Part shown: in pieces, positions 19,692 through 31,791 of the stretch | How the letters are laid out: the number at the start of each line of letters is the position of its first letter | Position numbering within the stretch: position 1 is the stretch's first letter | NCBI RefSeq assembly: GCF_012489685.1 | Contig: NC_080041.1 | Span: 28,757,780 to 28,821,779 of the forward strand | Reading direction: 5' to 3' | Source: Lotus japonicus | Taxonomy: Eukaryota; Streptophyta; Magnoliopsida; Fabales; Fabaceae | DNA length: 64,000 nucleotides | Position numbers and translations under genes: made by a program | The notes under the pieces: generated by a model | What the model was told of the DNA's origin: nothing | The model's database searches: none | The model's input: only the letters and a program-made list of their open reading frames with translations

Positions 19692-22086
19692 TGTAACACC
19701 CCGATTTCGGTGGTGTCACTTTAATAACCAAAAGAAACTTAATGCGGAAAAACGTGAATATGTTTTTTTTTTGATAATAGAATGACAAACTGAAAGAAAA
19801 GAAACTCAACAACAGAAGATAACAGGACTAATATACGATAATAATTACAGCCCCCGCTATAAGTATCAAACCACGTCACGAGTAAACCTCCAGTGACGGG
19901 AAGTAAGAAAAGTAACGCCCGTAGGCAATAGTACAGTCAAAAAGTAAAGGCTAAGTGTCCGCAACACAAACCTAAAAAATGAGAATAAGTTAGCCCAAAC
20001 GGCCTAAAGCAAGACCTCCTAGCCCAACCAACTCTCTGTGATTCCCGTAGAGAAACCACACAAAAAGCTATAGGCGGGAAACTACCCCGTCCCCAAAGGA
20101 AACAATGACGGTCAGAGCTAAGACTCTACTCCTACACTAATCCTATCTCGAGGAGCTCACACCAGCACTCAAAACTATGTGCTAGCATGATCGTCGTCCG
20201 AATCTGAATCCAGAACGACTAAGTCTATAAACGCTATCCGTCCTCCTCTCGCAACCGCGATGCGCTCCGGTGCTGGCCTCACGGGCTTAGGGCCCGAGCC
20301 AAGATCATCAATGATAGCAACGGCAGGTGAGCTAGACTCTAAAGAAGTCACTCCCACCAGCTCCTCCTCTGAGGGGTCCTCATCATCCGAAGATAACGGT
20401 GGTGGTGGTGGTCCTACTCCTGATCCGCAGTGCACGCCAGGTGGCAAGTTGAAGCTAACAGTGCATATCCTCAGCACTCTTTCCGCGATGGCTAGCGGGG
20501 TCGACCACCCACGCGCCGGGGTCATCCTGATCTATCATCTCATATCTAGTCCCCCCCGAAGGGTGGACCATCGTGAACCAATCCGCTAAAGACACCTGAC
20601 AAGGGGCGTAGTCCGCCAAAACACACACAGAAGACGCGAGGGTCAACTCCAAAGAATTATGTAAATAATAATCCCAATAGGTACAGATAAGAGATAGCCA
20701 CTTAGGCTTGTAAGTTAAAGATAGCATCCTAGGGTTGTATATTCTACAATGAATATAGAAAACGATAATAACAATTAGCATACATCAAAGAGGATTAACA
20801 ATTATCAATCACATTCAGCAACTAAGTCAATATGCATGTTGCATGATATACAATGCCGGTTAACCCAGTTAACCAAATGCATTCCGGAAGGGATGGACAT
20901 CAACGGATCAGCCGTAGCACCAGCCACAGTGGGACCATTTCGGCCTGCGTGCCTCTTACTCCAACAAAAAAGGTTTTCAGATCAGCATAAAACCCGAAGG
21001 CTTGCCATTTCGGTCTGCTACTAAGAGTCGCCTAATAGCGCTCTTAGGCGGAAATCCGGGTCTTATGACCATTTTGGAATCCACCGAGGACCGGAGTACG
21101 TCCCGTGTTAATACCTCATTAATGTGTGCATGAATGCAAAGTGATTAGCCAAACAACGTCTCCGACCTCACTCGAAACGTCGCCACGTGTTCTAGTTAAA
21201 TTAATGTCTCTAAAAGCTTACCCTAAGGTAAAGTCGATTCTGCGACAAAAAACAATTCTTTACAAGAACTCATTATCTCATGATGATCTCCAAATCATCC
21301 GACTCATCTCCATCCGATGGTCAAAACTGCTCAACGAGCAAAGAGTATCAACATACTCGGAAACTACCTGTTTCCTGGCTTATCTCTCAGATAGCCCGAC
21401 AACACAACCGCATCTCGAGCACAAGAGTATAAACGTACTCAGAACTTATTAATTTTCTAAACACTTGGATCCGACGACACTTCCCCTTTTCCAAAACTAA
21501 GATTTGGATCCTAAGCTTTCTTTCGAGTTTGTTATCTTTGTTTGAAGATTTAGAGGTTGTTTAATGTCTTATGAATTTTCCTTATAAAATAGTTTCCATT
21601 TAGTCTTATCGCAAATCTTATGAGTTTTCAAGATCCCATAATCCCAATTAACACCCCGAGAATGTCTCGATTCACTAAAACCATAACAAGGCCCGAATCT
21701 TCGTTCGTCCTATCAAACTTTTCCCAAAATCTCAAAATAAAATCGGCATTACTTGCCCGTTATTCTCACTCCTCAGTACCACAGATATATATGAAATGGC
21801 ATAGTTAAATCAGCACAGTCAACAAACATGTCACATATATCAACAAATCCTAGAATAACCACGTAGCACTTAGCATATAAAGCAAATATCACACATCCTA
21901 GATTAGCCATTTAGCACGTACCATGTAATTCAATCTCAAAAACAGTCAGTAGATGAATCATCTACGTTGTCAGCCGAAGCCTCAGAAAACTTTTCCCAAT
22001 CAAACACAAACAAGTTCATAAACAGTAAATCAAGTCGAATACGTCGACACCTAAAGCATTAACTAATACTTCAGTGAGTAGCCCTC
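19692..22086 (-). repeat. Reverse family-B LTR, part 1 of 3
   Basis: Starts TGTAACACCCCGATTTCGG, the complement of a family-B LTR end. It runs to the copia 1 insertion point at 22086, resumes at 34026-34800 and again at 45438-46255, ending CTTACA. Flanks are AAAGG (19687-19691) and AAAAG (46256-46260), an imperfect target duplication. No internal region remains, so it is a solo LTR split by two younger elements. Confidence 0.82.
20175..20781 (-). pseudogene. Frameshifted copy of the conserved LTR ORF
   Basis: Minus-strand frame 20455-20781 carries the N-terminal half (DWFTMVHPSGGTRYEMIDQ, DPGAWVVDPASHRG). Frame 20175-20525 carries the C-terminal half (SFNLPPGVHCG, acidic run, VAIIDD, LVVLDSDSDDDHAST). 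A deletion after the ASHR motif shifts the frame. The halves match the intact ORFs at 37829 and 44414. Confidence 0.65.
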
Positions 22087-23310
22087 TGTAAGATCAAGTT
22101 TTGATCTAGTAGTACAACTCTATGTTTTGATGATTACAAGTTAACCTTTTGATATGAACAATTGTGGTACTCTAACGTGTTTTTCTGAGTGTGCTATTTA
22201 CAGGCTCTGACCCTGACTCAATTTCACACAAATCAGAAGCACTGTGTATAAAGGGTAACCCAAGCAACGCTTTCGCATTCACCATGTTCAGTATGAACAG
22301 TGGAAAAGCTTCAGAAGATCTGAAGCTATACAAACTCTGATGAGGACTCAGTCGCTAGAAGCTCTGAAGATCCAGAAGTTCTGACAACCAAGAAACACTG
22401 AAGGTTCAGATGTTCCGATGGTGTAGAAGACTCTGAAGATCCAGAAGCTGAATAGTGGAAACTCTGAAGTCCAGAAGCAAGAAACTCTGAAGGCCATGTT
22501 CTTCCCTCTGAGTTCAGAATCAGAAGATACAATGGTCAGAGGATCTGTGCTATCCCTCTGACTCTGATCAACCGGCTTCACAAGTTCCAATACGAAGCAT
22601 TCCTCTGATCAGAAGTCTCCTAGGTTAAAAGGTCAAGTCGCTATCCAAGTACAAAAGCAAGTGTACCTTCCTGACGACCTACCTAACGTTCTCAGCCACA
22701 GCAGAAGCTGGATTTTCCAGAACTGCCCTCCAACGGTAGCATTTCCCATGCAACGCTCAACCCTAATCCTTGGAGTATATATAGAGGCTGAAGATTGAAA
22801 GAAGCGGCTAGAAGAAGAGAAGTGAATACAAGAAGCAACACACGCGCAAGATATTCAAAATATTCTAAGCTTTCTTTCATCTTGTAATTTATTTTAGTTT
22901 ACACTCAGCTTATTCAGAAGCAAACCCTTGTAAACACCAACCTCAAACAGTTGTTTGATTTTTCCTTTAGGAGATCAAGGTTGATCGGATCCTAGAGAAG
23001 ACTAAGAGAGTGAATCTTAGTGTGAGCTAAGTCAGTGTAATTGTTAGTCACTTGTAGGTTTCAAGTGCAGTTGTAACTCTTACCTGATTAGTGGATTGCC
23101 TTCATTCTAAGAAGGAAGAAATCACCTTAACGGGTGGACTGCAGTAGCTTGAGTGATTTATCAAGTGAACCAGGATAAAATCCTTGTGTGCTTTTCTATC
23201 TCTATCCTTTGCACTTAGTTCTCGAAAAGATTTGTTAAAATCTTTAAGGTGGTAGTTTTGTACTGAAAACGTTATTCAAACCCCCCTTTCTACCGTTTTT
23301 CATACCTTCA
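22087..23310 (+). repeat. Copia 1 5' LTR
   Basis: 1224 bp, starting TGTAAGATCAAG and ending CATACCTTCA, flanked on the left by CCCTC. It is rich in CAGAAG/CTCTGA motifs in U3 and has a TATA box (22776-22783) and a short C run just before the end. Confidence 0.95.
22776..22783 (+). promoter_or_regulatory. TATA box of the copia 1 5' LTR
   Basis: TATATATA in TTGGAGTATATATAGAGGC. The same site recurs in the 3' LTR at 33674-33681. Confidence 0.82.
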
Positions 23311-23312
23311 AT

Positions 23313-23324
23313 TGGTATCAGAGC
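23313..23324 (+). other. Primer binding site, initiator tRNA-Met type
   Basis: TGGTATCAGAGC, two bases after the LTR. Confidence 0.92.
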
Positions 23325-23382
23325 GCAAGTTCTGATTACCACACCTAACAGTGTTCAGTGATCCGGGCCGGTGTGAAAAACA

Positions 23383-25293
23383 ATGGCTGCCACCACCAGT
23401 GAAACTCAAAGAGATGGTTACAACGCAAAGCCTCCTATGTTCGACGGTCAAAGGTTCGAATATTGGAAAGATAGACTGGAAAGTTTCTTTCTGGGTTTCG
23501 ATGCAGATCTCTGGGATATTATTGTGGATGGCTATGAGCGTCCAGTTGATGCAGATGGCAAAAAGATCCCAAGGTCAGAGATGTCTGCAGATCAAAAGAA
23601 GCTGTACTCACAACATCATAAAGCAAGAGCAATTCTTCTAAGTGCTATCTCCTATGAGGAGTACCAGAAGATTACAGATCGTGAGTTTGCTAAAGGCATT
23701 TTTGATTCTCTGAAGATGTCTCATGAAGGAAACAAGAAAGTCAAAGAATCAAAGGCATTGTCTTTGATCCAAAAGTATGAATCCTTCATCATGGAGCCAA
23801 ATGAGTCCATTGAAGAAATGTTCTCCAGATTTCAACTGCTTGTAGCTGGCATACGTCCTCTCAACAAGAGCTACACAACAAAAGATCACGTCATAAGGGT
23901 CATCAGGTGTCTTCCTGAAAGTTGGATGCCTTTGGTGACTTCAATAGAGCTCACGAGAGATGTTGAGAATATGAGTTTAGAAGAACTCATCAGCATTTTG
24001 AAATGCCATGAGCTGAAGCGCTCAGAGATGCAAGATCTGAGGAAAAAGTCCATAGCCTTGAAATCCAAATCTGAAAAGGCTAAGGTTGAGAAGTCAAAGG
24101 CTCTTCAAGCTGAAGAAGAAGAATCTGAAGAAGCATCAGAAGATTCTGATGAAGATGAGCTGACTCTGATCTCCAAGAGACTCAACCGCATCTGGAAGCA
24201 CAGGCAGAGCAAGTTCAAAGGCTCTGGAAAGGCAAGAGGAAAGTCTGAATCCTCAGGTCAGAAGAAGTCATCAATCAAGGAAGTCACTTGCTTTGAGTGC
24301 AAAGAATCAGGGCACTACAAAAGTGACTGTCCAAAATTGAAGAAGGACAAGAAGCCAAAGAAGCACTTCAAGACCAAGAAGAGTCTGATGGTGACATTCG
24401 ATGAATCAGAGTCAGAGGATGTTGACTCTGATGGTGAAGTCCAAGGACTCATGGCTATTGTCAAAGACAAAGGAACAGAGTCAAAGGAAGCTGTTGACTC
24501 TGACTCAGAATCAGAAGGAGATCCAGACTCTGACGATGAAAATGAGGTATTTGCTTCCTTCTCTACCTCTGAACTGAAACATGCTTTGTCTGATATCATG
24601 GATAAGTATAACTCCTTGTTGTCTAAGCATAAGAAGCTGAAAAAGAACTTATCTGCTGTTTCTAAAACTCCTTCTGAACATGAGAAAATCATATCTGATT
24701 TGAAAAATGATAACCATGCTTTAGTTAATTCTAACTCTGTGCTTAAGAATCAAATTGCAAAGTTAGAAGAAGTTATTGCCTGCGATGCCTCTGATAGTAA
24801 GCATGAATCTAAGTATGAAAAATCTTTTCAAAGATTCCTGGCTAAAAGCGTAGATAGAAGCTTAATGGCTTCAATGATCTATGGTGTAAGCAGAAATGGA
24901 ATGCATGGCATTGGCTATTCTAAACCAATTAGAAATGAGCCTTCTGTGTCTAAAGCTAAATCCTTGTATGAATGCTTTGTTCCCTCTGGTACCATATTGC
25001 CTGATCCTGTACCTGCTGAAGTTGCTAAAAACCCTCTTAAAAAGGGATCTTTCTCTATGACTAAATATCATGCAAATATTCCTTTAAAATATCATGTTGA
25101 GACACCCAAGGTGATCAGAACCTTTGGGGTAACTAACAAAAGAGGACCCAGAAAGTGGGTACCTAAGGACAAGATTATCTATGTTGCAGATATCCTTGAT
25201 AGCTCCACTGAAACACCAATCATGGTATCTGGACAGTGGATGCTCGCGTCACATGACGGGAGAAAAGCGTATGTTCCGAGAGCTGAAACTTAA
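23383..25293 (+). CDS. SIRE-like copia Gag
   Basis: 636 codons starting [12 protein letters not shown]. The N-terminal domain has [19 protein letters not shown], and the central copia gag (UBN2-type) region has [20 protein letters not shown]. One CCHC knuckle, [14 protein letters not shown], lies near residues 304-317. An acidic Ser/Asp/Glu-rich segment (about 340-400) and a coiled-coil Lys/Leu region (about 405-480) follow. It forms the particle shell and binds RNA. The C-terminal end overlaps pol out of frame: this frame stops at 25291-25293, while protease begins in the +1 frame. No internal stop or frameshift. Confidence 0.93.
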   Translation: MAATTSETQRDGYNAKPPMFDGQRFEYWKDRLESFFLGFDADLWDIIVDGYERPVDADGKKIPRSEMSADQKKLYSQHHKARAILLSAISYEEYQKITDREFAKGIFDSLKMSHEGNKKVKESKALSLIQKYESFIMEPNESIEEMFSRFQLLVAGIRPLNKSYTTKDHVIRVIRCLPESWMPLVTSIELTRDVENMSLEELISILKCHELKRSEMQDLRKKSIALKSKSEKAKVEKSKALQAEEEESEEASEDSDEDELTLISKRLNRIWKHRQSKFKGSGKARGKSESSGQKKSSIKEVTCFECKESGHYKSDCPKLKKDKKPKKHFKTKKSLMVTFDESESEDVDSDGEVQGLMAIVKDKGTESKEAVDSDSESEGDPDSDDENEVFASFSTSELKHALSDIMDKYNSLLSKHKKLKKNLSAVSKTPSEHEKIISDLKNDNHALVNSNSVLKNQIAKLEEVIACDASDSKHESKYEKSFQRFLAKSVDRSLMASMIYGVSRNGMHGIGYSKPIRNEPSVSKAKSLYECFVPSGTILPDPVPAEVAKNPLKKGSFSMTKYHANIPLKYHVETPKVIRTFGVTNKRGPRKWVPKDKIIYVADILDSSTETPIMVSGQWMLASHDGRKAYVPRAET

Positions 25294-28285
25294 GCCTGGA
25301 GGCGAAGTTGGCTTTGGAGGAAATGAAAAGGGTAAAATTATTGGTACTGGTACTATTTGTGTAGATAGTAGTCCATGCATTGATAATGTTTTATTGGTAG
25401 ACGGCTTAACACATAACTTATTGTCTATAAGTCAATTAGCTGACAAGGGTTATGATGTTATATTCAATCAAAAGTCCTGCCGGGCTGTAAGTCAGATCGA
25501 TGGCTCTGTTCTGTTTAACAGCAAGAGGAAGAACAACATCTATAAGATCAGATTATCTGAGTTGGAGGCTCAGAATGTGAAGTGCCTTCTGTCTGTTAAT
25601 GAAGAGCAGTGGGTATGGCATAGACGGTTAGGGCATGCCAGTATGAGAAAGATTTCTCAGCTGAGCAAGCTAAACCTTGTCAGGGGCTTACCCAATCTGA
25701 AGTTCGCTTCAGACGCTCTTTGTGAAGCATGTCAGAAAGGCAAATTCACAAAAGTCCCTTTCAAGGCAAAGAATGTTGTCTCAACCTCAAGGCCGTTAGA
25801 ACTTCTGCATATCGACCTGTTTGGACCAGTGAAAACTGAGTCTATAGGTGGCAAGAGATATGGGATGGTTATCGTTGATGACTATAGCCGCTGGACATGG
25901 GTAAAGTTTCTAACCCGCAAGGATGAGTCTCATGCTGTGTTCTCTACCTTCATTGCTCAAGTGCAAAACGAGAAGGCTTGTAGAATTGTGCGTGTCAGAA
26001 GTGACCATGGTGGAGAGTTTGAGAATGACAAGTTTGAGAGTCTGTTTGATTCCTATGGAATTACACATGATTTCTCTTGTCCCAGAACTCCTCAACAAAA
26101 TGGTGTTGTTGAGAGGAAGAATAGAACTCTTCAGGAGATGGCTAGAACCATGCTCCAAGAAACTGGCATGGCTAAGCACTTTTGGGCAGAGGCAGTAAAT
26201 ACAGCATGTTACATTCAGAACAGAATCTCTGTGAGACCAATTCTGAAAAAGACTCCTTATGAATTGTGGAAGAACATAAAACCCAACATTTCTTATTTTC
26301 ATCCTTTTGGCTGTGTTTGTTATGTTCTCAATACTAAGGATAGATTGCATAAATTTGATGCTAAATCTTCTAAGTGTCTATTACTTGGTTATTCTGATAG
26401 ATCTAAAGGTTTTAGATTTTATAATACTGATGCTAAGACTATTGAAGAATCTATTCATGTTAGATTTGATGATAAGCTTGACTCTGACCAGTCAAAGCTA
26501 GTTGAAAAGTTTGCAGATTTAAGCATTAATGTTTCTGACAAAGGCAAAGCTCCAGAGGAAGTTGAGCCAGAGGAAGATGAACCAGAGGAAGAAGCTGGTC
26601 CCTCTAACTCACAAACTCTGAAGAAGAGCAGAATCACTGCAGCTCATCCTAAGGAATTGATTCTGGGCAACAAAGATGAACCAGTCAGAACCAGATCTGC
26701 CTTCAGACCCTCTGAAGAGACCTTGCTGAGTCTGAAAGGATTGGTGTCCTTAATTGAACCCAAGTCCATAGATGAAGCTCTTCAGGACAAGGATTGGATT
26801 CTGGCCATGGAAGAAGAATTGAATCAATTCTCCAAGAACGATGTTTGGAGCTTAGTGAAGAAGCCTGAGAATGTCCATGTTATTGGAACGAAATGGGTAT
26901 TCAGAAACAAGCTAAATGAGAAAGGAGATGTAGTCAGAAACAAGGCAAGGCTAGTTGCTCAAGGCTACAGCCAGCAGGAAGGAATAGACTACACTGAAAC
27001 ATTTGCTCCAGTAGCAAGACTGGAAGCAATCAGACTATTGATTTCTTTCTCAGTAAATCACAACATAGTTCTACATCAGATGGACGTAAAGAGTGCCTTC
27101 CTAAATGGTTATATCTCAGAGGAAGTCTATGTTCATCAACCCCCAGGTTTTGAAGATGAAAAGAAACCAGACCATGTGTTCAAATTGAAGAAATCACTCT
27201 ACGGTCTGAAGCAAGCTCCCAGAGCATGGTATGAGAGACTTAGCTCATTCCTTCTGGAGAATGAGTTTGTAAGGGGTAAAGTAGATACAACTCTCTTTTG
27301 CAAGACTTATAAAGATGATATCTTAATTGTGCAAATTTATGTTGATGATATTATATTTGGTTCTGCTAATCAATCTCTATGCAAAGAATTTTCTGAGATG
27401 ATGCAGGCTGAATTTGAGATGAGTATGATGGGAGAATTAAAGTACTTTCTGGGAATACAAGTTGATCAAACACCAGAAGGAACATATATCCATCAGAGCA
27501 AGTACACTAAAGAACTTCTGAAGAAGTTCAATATGCTGGAATCTACAGTGGCCAAGACTCCAATGCATCCAACATGCATTCTGGAAAAAGAAGATATAAG
27601 TGGTAAAGTATGTCAGAAGCTCTATCGTGGCATGATAGGTTCACTTCTGTACTTAACTGCATCTAGGCCAGACATACTATTTAGTGTTCATTTATGTGCT
27701 CGTTTCCAATCAGATCCAAGGGAAACCCACTTAACTGCTGTTAAGAGGATCCTAAGGTATCTGAAAGGCACCACTAACCTTGGCTTGATGTATAAGAAAA
27801 CATCAGAGTATAAGCTTTCAGGTTATTGTGATGCTGATTATGCTGGAGATAGAACAGAGAGAAAAAGTACTTCTGGAAATTGTCAATTTCTGGGAAGCAA
27901 TCTAGTCTCATGGGCAAGCAAGAGGCAATCAACCATTGCTCTATCAACTGCAGAGGCAGAATATATCTCAGCAGCAATATGCAGCACTCAGATGCTCTGG
28001 ATGAAACATCAGCTGGAGGATTATCAGATCCTTGAGAGCAATATCCCAATCTATTGTGATAACACTGCTGCAATTTCGTTGAGCAAGAATCCTATCTTGC
28101 ATTCACGGGCAAAGCACATTGAGGTAAAGTATCACTTCATTAGAGATTATGTGCAGAAGGGCGTACTTCTTCTGAAGTTTGTTGATACTGACCATCAATG
28201 GGCAGATATCTTTACAAAGCCCTTAGCTGAAGATAGATTTAATTTTATTCTGAAAAATCTAAACATGGACTTTTGTCCAGAGTGA
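25181..28285 (+). CDS. SIRE-like copia Pol: protease, integrase, reverse transcriptase, RNase H
   Basis: 1034 codons from the listed Met; the frame is open from 25133 and lies +1 relative to gag. Protease: [13 protein letters not shown] (catalytic Asp 18). Integrase HHCC region from WHRRLGHA (about 145) to CEACQKGK. Integrase core: Asp in DLFGPV (about 212), Asp in SDHGGEFEN (about 274) and Glu in [13 protein letters not shown] (about 304-316). Reverse transcriptase: [25 protein letters not shown] and the catalytic YVDD (about 720). RNase H: CDADYAGD (about 883), STAEAEY and DNTAA (about 960), ending DIFTKPL. All catalytic motifs are present and the frame is unbroken, so this copy may still encode active enzymes. 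Confidence 0.96.
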   Translation: MLQISLIAPLKHQSWYLDSGCSRHMTGEKRMFRELKLKPGGEVGFGGNEKGKIIGTGTICVDSSPCIDNVLLVDGLTHNLLSISQLADKGYDVIFNQKSCRAVSQIDGSVLFNSKRKNNIYKIRLSELEAQNVKCLLSVNEEQWVWHRRLGHASMRKISQLSKLNLVRGLPNLKFASDALCEACQKGKFTKVPFKAKNVVSTSRPLELLHIDLFGPVKTESIGGKRYGMVIVDDYSRWTWVKFLTRKDESHAVFSTFIAQVQNEKACRIVRVRSDHGGEFENDKFESLFDSYGITHDFSCPRTPQQNGVVERKNRTLQEMARTMLQETGMAKHFWAEAVNTACYIQNRISVRPILKKTPYELWKNIKPNISYFHPFGCVCYVLNTKDRLHKFDAKSSKCLLLGYSDRSKGFRFYNTDAKTIEESIHVRFDDKLDSDQSKLVEKFADLSINVSDKGKAPEEVEPEEDEPEEEAGPSNSQTLKKSRITAAHPKELILGNKDEPVRTRSAFRPSEETLLSLKGLVSLIEPKSIDEALQDKDWILAMEEELNQFSKNDVWSLVKKPENVHVIGTKWVFRNKLNEKGDVVRNKARLVAQGYSQQEGIDYTETFAPVARLEAIRLLISFSVNHNIVLHQMDVKSAFLNGYISEEVYVHQPPGFEDEKKPDHVFKLKKSLYGLKQAPRAWYERLSSFLLENEFVRGKVDTTLFCKTYKDDILIVQIYVDDIIFGSANQSLCKEFSEMMQAEFEMSMMGELKYFLGIQVDQTPEGTYIHQSKYTKELLKKFNMLESTVAKTPMHPTCILEKEDISGKVCQKLYRGMIGSLLYLTASRPDILFSVHLCARFQSDPRETHLTAVKRILRYLKGTTNLGLMYKKTSEYKLSGYCDADYAGDRTERKSTSGNCQFLGSNLVSWASKRQSTIALSTAEAEYISAAICSTQMLWMKHQLEDYQILESNIPIYCDNTAAISLSKNPILHSRAKHIEVKYHFIRDYVQKGVLLLKFVDTDHQWADIFTKPLAEDRFNFILKNLNMDFCPE

Positions 28286-28572
28286 AGATAGATCAGAACC
28301 TCTGACTATGATACTTCTTGATCAGAAGATGTCTAGTCCAGAAGGTAACTCAATCAGAGTGTGTGTGCCCACTGGTACTGACTCTGAAGCTGAGACAACA
28401 ACACGTGCGTCAGAATTTCTGATGCATAGTTCCTTGTGCCCGTGTGACAGTCTGTTGTGATTGCGTGTAGATATGCTTATCTCCTGTGTGTGATTGTGTA
28501 TTTTACTGTTACTATCTATCTTTAATTTTCAACCGTTGATCTTAAAGTGCTTTTTGAATCAACAACGGTTAT

Positions 28573-31500
28573 TTGATAAAACCCACTATACACACACGTT
28601 CTTTCTCACTTCCGGTTTTCACTCTCGCACTCCCTGCTTTTCAAAACCGCCTCCTTCGTGATTTCTCTCTCGATCTCTCTTCATCCTTCAAACTTCATCT
28701 TCTACCTCAAACCTTCAACCTCTTCAAAATGGTGAGACAAACCAGAAGATCTACTGCAGATGCACCTCAGTTCCCTCACATGGTAGTCGGGTTGGCAACG
28801 GGTCAACGGGGCTCTGAGAACCCAGCACAAGAACAAGCTCAAGCTCAAGAGGAGATTGTTCCTATTGCAGAACGGGGCTGTGCCGTTCACTGTGTATTTC
28901 CTCCTGAGGAACTCCAAGTCCTTGCAGAATGGAGATTCAACCTCGACAACTTGGCTGCAAATGGGTTTGATCTCCGTCCTGAAGTCCAAGCTCAAGGTTG
29001 GGGAAACTACTTCAATCGACTTCGAGGACCGGTGTATGAGAAGCTAGTAAAGGAATTCTGGAAGCACGCTGATTGTGATGACACTCAGGTGGTCTCTTAC
29101 ATACTGGGTAGGAAGATCATCATCACGGAGAAGTCATTCGTGAATCTGCTAGGTGCAGAAACTGCTCATGGGTATCGGTTCTCACTGACGGAATCGAAGC
29201 TGAAACCCAGAACCAAGGACATCGTCAACAAGGCCCTGTACACCACCTTCAAACCGGGCAAGACGAGCTACAAAGTGATGGACCTTCAACCCAAACTGAG
29301 AATCTGGCACAAGATCCTGCTCAACTGCATCAATCAACGACCAAAGGGCAGTTCTCCAGACTACATCAACTTCAATCAGAAGGCGATGCTGTTCTTCATT
29401 CAAGACAAGGAGAAGATCTGCCTTCCCTACTTCCTGTTCTCCTATTTGAAGGAATGCATCCGGAAGTCTCGCACCACCTCCTCCATCAAGTCAGCCATCA
29501 AATATATCCCTTTTGGGAGGCTGATCTCAGACTTTCTCATTGAAAGCAACTTGGTGCAAGATTTGATCAATGCTGGTTGCACAGAGGACTTGAGCACAAT
29601 TGTTAGCGATGTCTTCACTGCCAACTCTCTGAAGAAGATGGGCTTAGTCCAGAAGAAGATTGCTCCTGCTCATGAGGACACATCTTCTGAGATCAGAGGA
29701 AGAAGAATGCCTCTGAATGACTACCCTCTGTGGACTCAAGCAGACCATCCTGAAGCCATCAGATGCTATGTTGAAGACCTCAGGGCTCAAGGATTCGAGA
29801 TTGACCTTGATGATTTCGTCAGCAGACTTCCACCAGCTCCAGAGTTTCCTTCTCCTCCCAAGAAGAAAACCAAGAGGAAGATGGTTCTGGACGAATCCTC
29901 AGAGGAATCTGATGTCCCTCTGGTCAAGAAGGCGAAGAGCAAGCCTGATGATGATGATGGTGATGATAGTGAGGATGGTCCTCCAAAGAAGAAGCAGAAG
30001 AAAGTCAGAATTGTGGTGAAGCCTACTCGGGTGGAACCAGCTGCTGCAGAGGTCAGAAGGACTGAACCTCCTGCCAGAGTGACTCGATCATCAGCACATA
30101 CAAGTAAGCCTGCACTTACCTCTGATGATGATTTGAATTTATTTGATGCACTCCCAATTTCTGCCTTACTCCAACACTCTTCAAATCCCCTCACTCCTAT
30201 TCCTGAATCCCAGCCAGCCGCACAAACCACCACTCCACCACATTCCCCAAGATCTTCCTTCTTTCAACCTTCTCCTACTGAAGCACCACTCTGGAATTTG
30301 CTTCAGAACCAACCCTCTAGGTCAGAAGATCCAACCTCTCTCCTCACCATTCCATACGACCCATTACTTTCTGAACCCATCATCCCCAACCAACCAGAAC
30401 CCAAACCAACAGAACCACAACCCAGAACGTCTGATCACTCTGCTCCCAGAGCATCAGCACGTCCTGCTGTCAGAACCACGGATACAGACTCTTCATCAGC
30501 CTTCACACCTGTATCCTTCCCCATCAATGTCATTGACTCTCCTCCCTCCAATACCTCTGAATCACTTAGAAAATTCATGGAGGTTAGGAAAGAGAAGGTA
30601 TCTGCCTTGGAAGAATATTACCTTACCTGTCCAAGCCCTAGGCAATATCCTGGCCCTAGACCTGAACGTCTAGTTGACCCAGATGAACCTATCTTGGCCA
30701 ATCCTATCCAAGAGGCAGACCCCTTAGTCCAACAGGCTCACCCTGTCCCTGACCAACAAGAGCCAATTCAACCAGACCCTGAACCTGAACAATCAGTATC
30801 TAACCAATCCTCGGTTAGATCACCTCACCCTCTGGTTGAAACCTCAGACCCTCACCGTGGAACCTCTGAACCCAATGCTCCCATAATTAACATTGGTTCT
30901 CCACAAGGTGCCTCTGAAGCTCATAGCAGCAATCACCCAGCCTCTCCTGCACCCAACCTCTCCATCATTCCCTATACTCACCTTCAACCCACATCTCTCT
31001 CTGAGTGCATCAATATTTTCAATCATGAAGCCTCCTTGAGGCTCCGCAATGTGCACGGTCAGACTGACCTCAGTGAGAATGCTGAACATGTGGCTGATGA
31101 GTGGAACAATTTGAGCACTTGGCTGGTGGCTCAGTTTCCCGTTATGCTGCAGCTCCTGCATGCAGAGGGACGTCAGAGCATTGAGGCTGCAAAGCAAAGG
31201 TTTGCTAGGAGGGTGGCTCTTCATGAACTCGAACAGAGAACCAAGCTTCTTGAAGCCATTGAAGAAGCCAAGAGACAGAAAGAACAAGAAGAAGAAGCTG
31301 CCCGTCAAGCAGCAGCTCAGGCTGAACAAGCCAGACTTGAGGCAGAACGTCTTGAAGCTGAGGCTGAGGCAGAGCGACTTGCACCAGTTCTGTTTACTCC
31401 TGCTGCTTCTGCTTCCATTCCAGAACCTCAAGCTGCTCAGAACGTTCCTTCAAGCTCTACTCCGACAAGCTCATCCAGACTCGACATCATGGAACAACGT

Positions 31501-31578
31501 CTTGACACTCATGAATCCATGCTGATTGAGATGAAGCACATGATGATGGAACTTCTGCGCCGTACTGACAAATCTTAG
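28573..31578 (+). CDS. Env-position ORF of the SIRE-like element (putative plant transposon protein type)
   Basis: 1001 codons. The likely start is ATG 28729 (residue 53, MVRQTRRSTAD, context AAAATGG), because the preceding part reads like leader. Residues about 110-350 form a folded domain similar to putative plant transposon proteins (LVKEFWKHADC, IIITEKSFVNLLG, FIQDKEKICLPYFLFSYL). Two nuclear-localisation-like basic runs, PPKKKTKRK (about 428) and PPKKKQKK (about 470), flank acidic stretches. A long Pro/Ser-rich middle follows, then a Glu/Ala/Lys coiled coil (about 875-940) and a last coil ending MELLRRTDKS. In SIRE1 this ORF was called env-like; I see no clear membrane span, and the nuclear signals argue against an envelope role. 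Real function unknown. Confidence 0.85.
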   Translation: MIKPTIHTRSFSLPVFTLALPAFQNRLLRDFSLDLSSSFKLHLLPQTFNLFKMVRQTRRSTADAPQFPHMVVGLATGQRGSENPAQEQAQAQEEIVPIAERGCAVHCVFPPEELQVLAEWRFNLDNLAANGFDLRPEVQAQGWGNYFNRLRGPVYEKLVKEFWKHADCDDTQVVSYILGRKIIITEKSFVNLLGAETAHGYRFSLTESKLKPRTKDIVNKALYTTFKPGKTSYKVMDLQPKLRIWHKILLNCINQRPKGSSPDYINFNQKAMLFFIQDKEKICLPYFLFSYLKECIRKSRTTSSIKSAIKYIPFGRLISDFLIESNLVQDLINAGCTEDLSTIVSDVFTANSLKKMGLVQKKIAPAHEDTSSEIRGRRMPLNDYPLWTQADHPEAIRCYVEDLRAQGFEIDLDDFVSRLPPAPEFPSPPKKKTKRKMVLDESSEESDVPLVKKAKSKPDDDDGDDSEDGPPKKKQKKVRIVVKPTRVEPAAAEVRRTEPPARVTRSSAHTSKPALTSDDDLNLFDALPISALLQHSSNPLTPIPESQPAAQTTTPPHSPRSSFFQPSPTEAPLWNLLQNQPSRSEDPTSLLTIPYDPLLSEPIIPNQPEPKPTEPQPRTSDHSAPRASARPAVRTTDTDSSSAFTPVSFPINVIDSPPSNTSESLRKFMEVRKEKVSALEEYYLTCPSPRQYPGPRPERLVDPDEPILANPIQEADPLVQQAHPVPDQQEPIQPDPEPEQSVSNQSSVRSPHPLVETSDPHRGTSEPNAPIINIGSPQGASEAHSSNHPASPAPNLSIIPYTHLQPTSLSECINIFNHEASLRLRNVHGQTDLSENAEHVADEWNNLSTWLVAQFPVMLQLLHAEGRQSIEAAKQRFARRVALHELEQRTKLLEAIEEAKRQKEQEEEAARQAAAQAEQARLEAERLEAEAEAERLAPVLFTPAASASIPEPQAAQNVPSSSTPTSSSRLDIMEQRLDTHESMLIEMKHMMMELLRRTDKS

Positions 31579-31791
31579 TTTTTAGGATCTCTTCTTTTTC
31601 TTCCTTTTCCTTTTTATTTAACGTTGTTTTATTTCAACTCTGCTTATTTACTTACTTTAATTTGTTCATTTGTGATTCTATATGCATATATCTATATATA
31701 ATTGTGTCACATATGTTTGCAAAACCTGTTTTATTCATAATTGTTCTATGTTTACATCATAACTCTTTCCATCATACATTATTCCCTATAT

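Noticed and set aside
25910..26350. 146-codon minus-strand frame inside copia 1 pol
   Set aside because: It is the mirror of the strongly conserved integrase coding sequence, with no promoter or family match.
30844..31431. 195-codon minus-strand frame inside the env-position ORF
   Set aside because: Shadow of a biased, Pro/Ser- and Glu-rich sense gene; Ser/Leu/Phe-rich translation without motifs. Unlike 31792-32250, it has a sense gene covering it fully.
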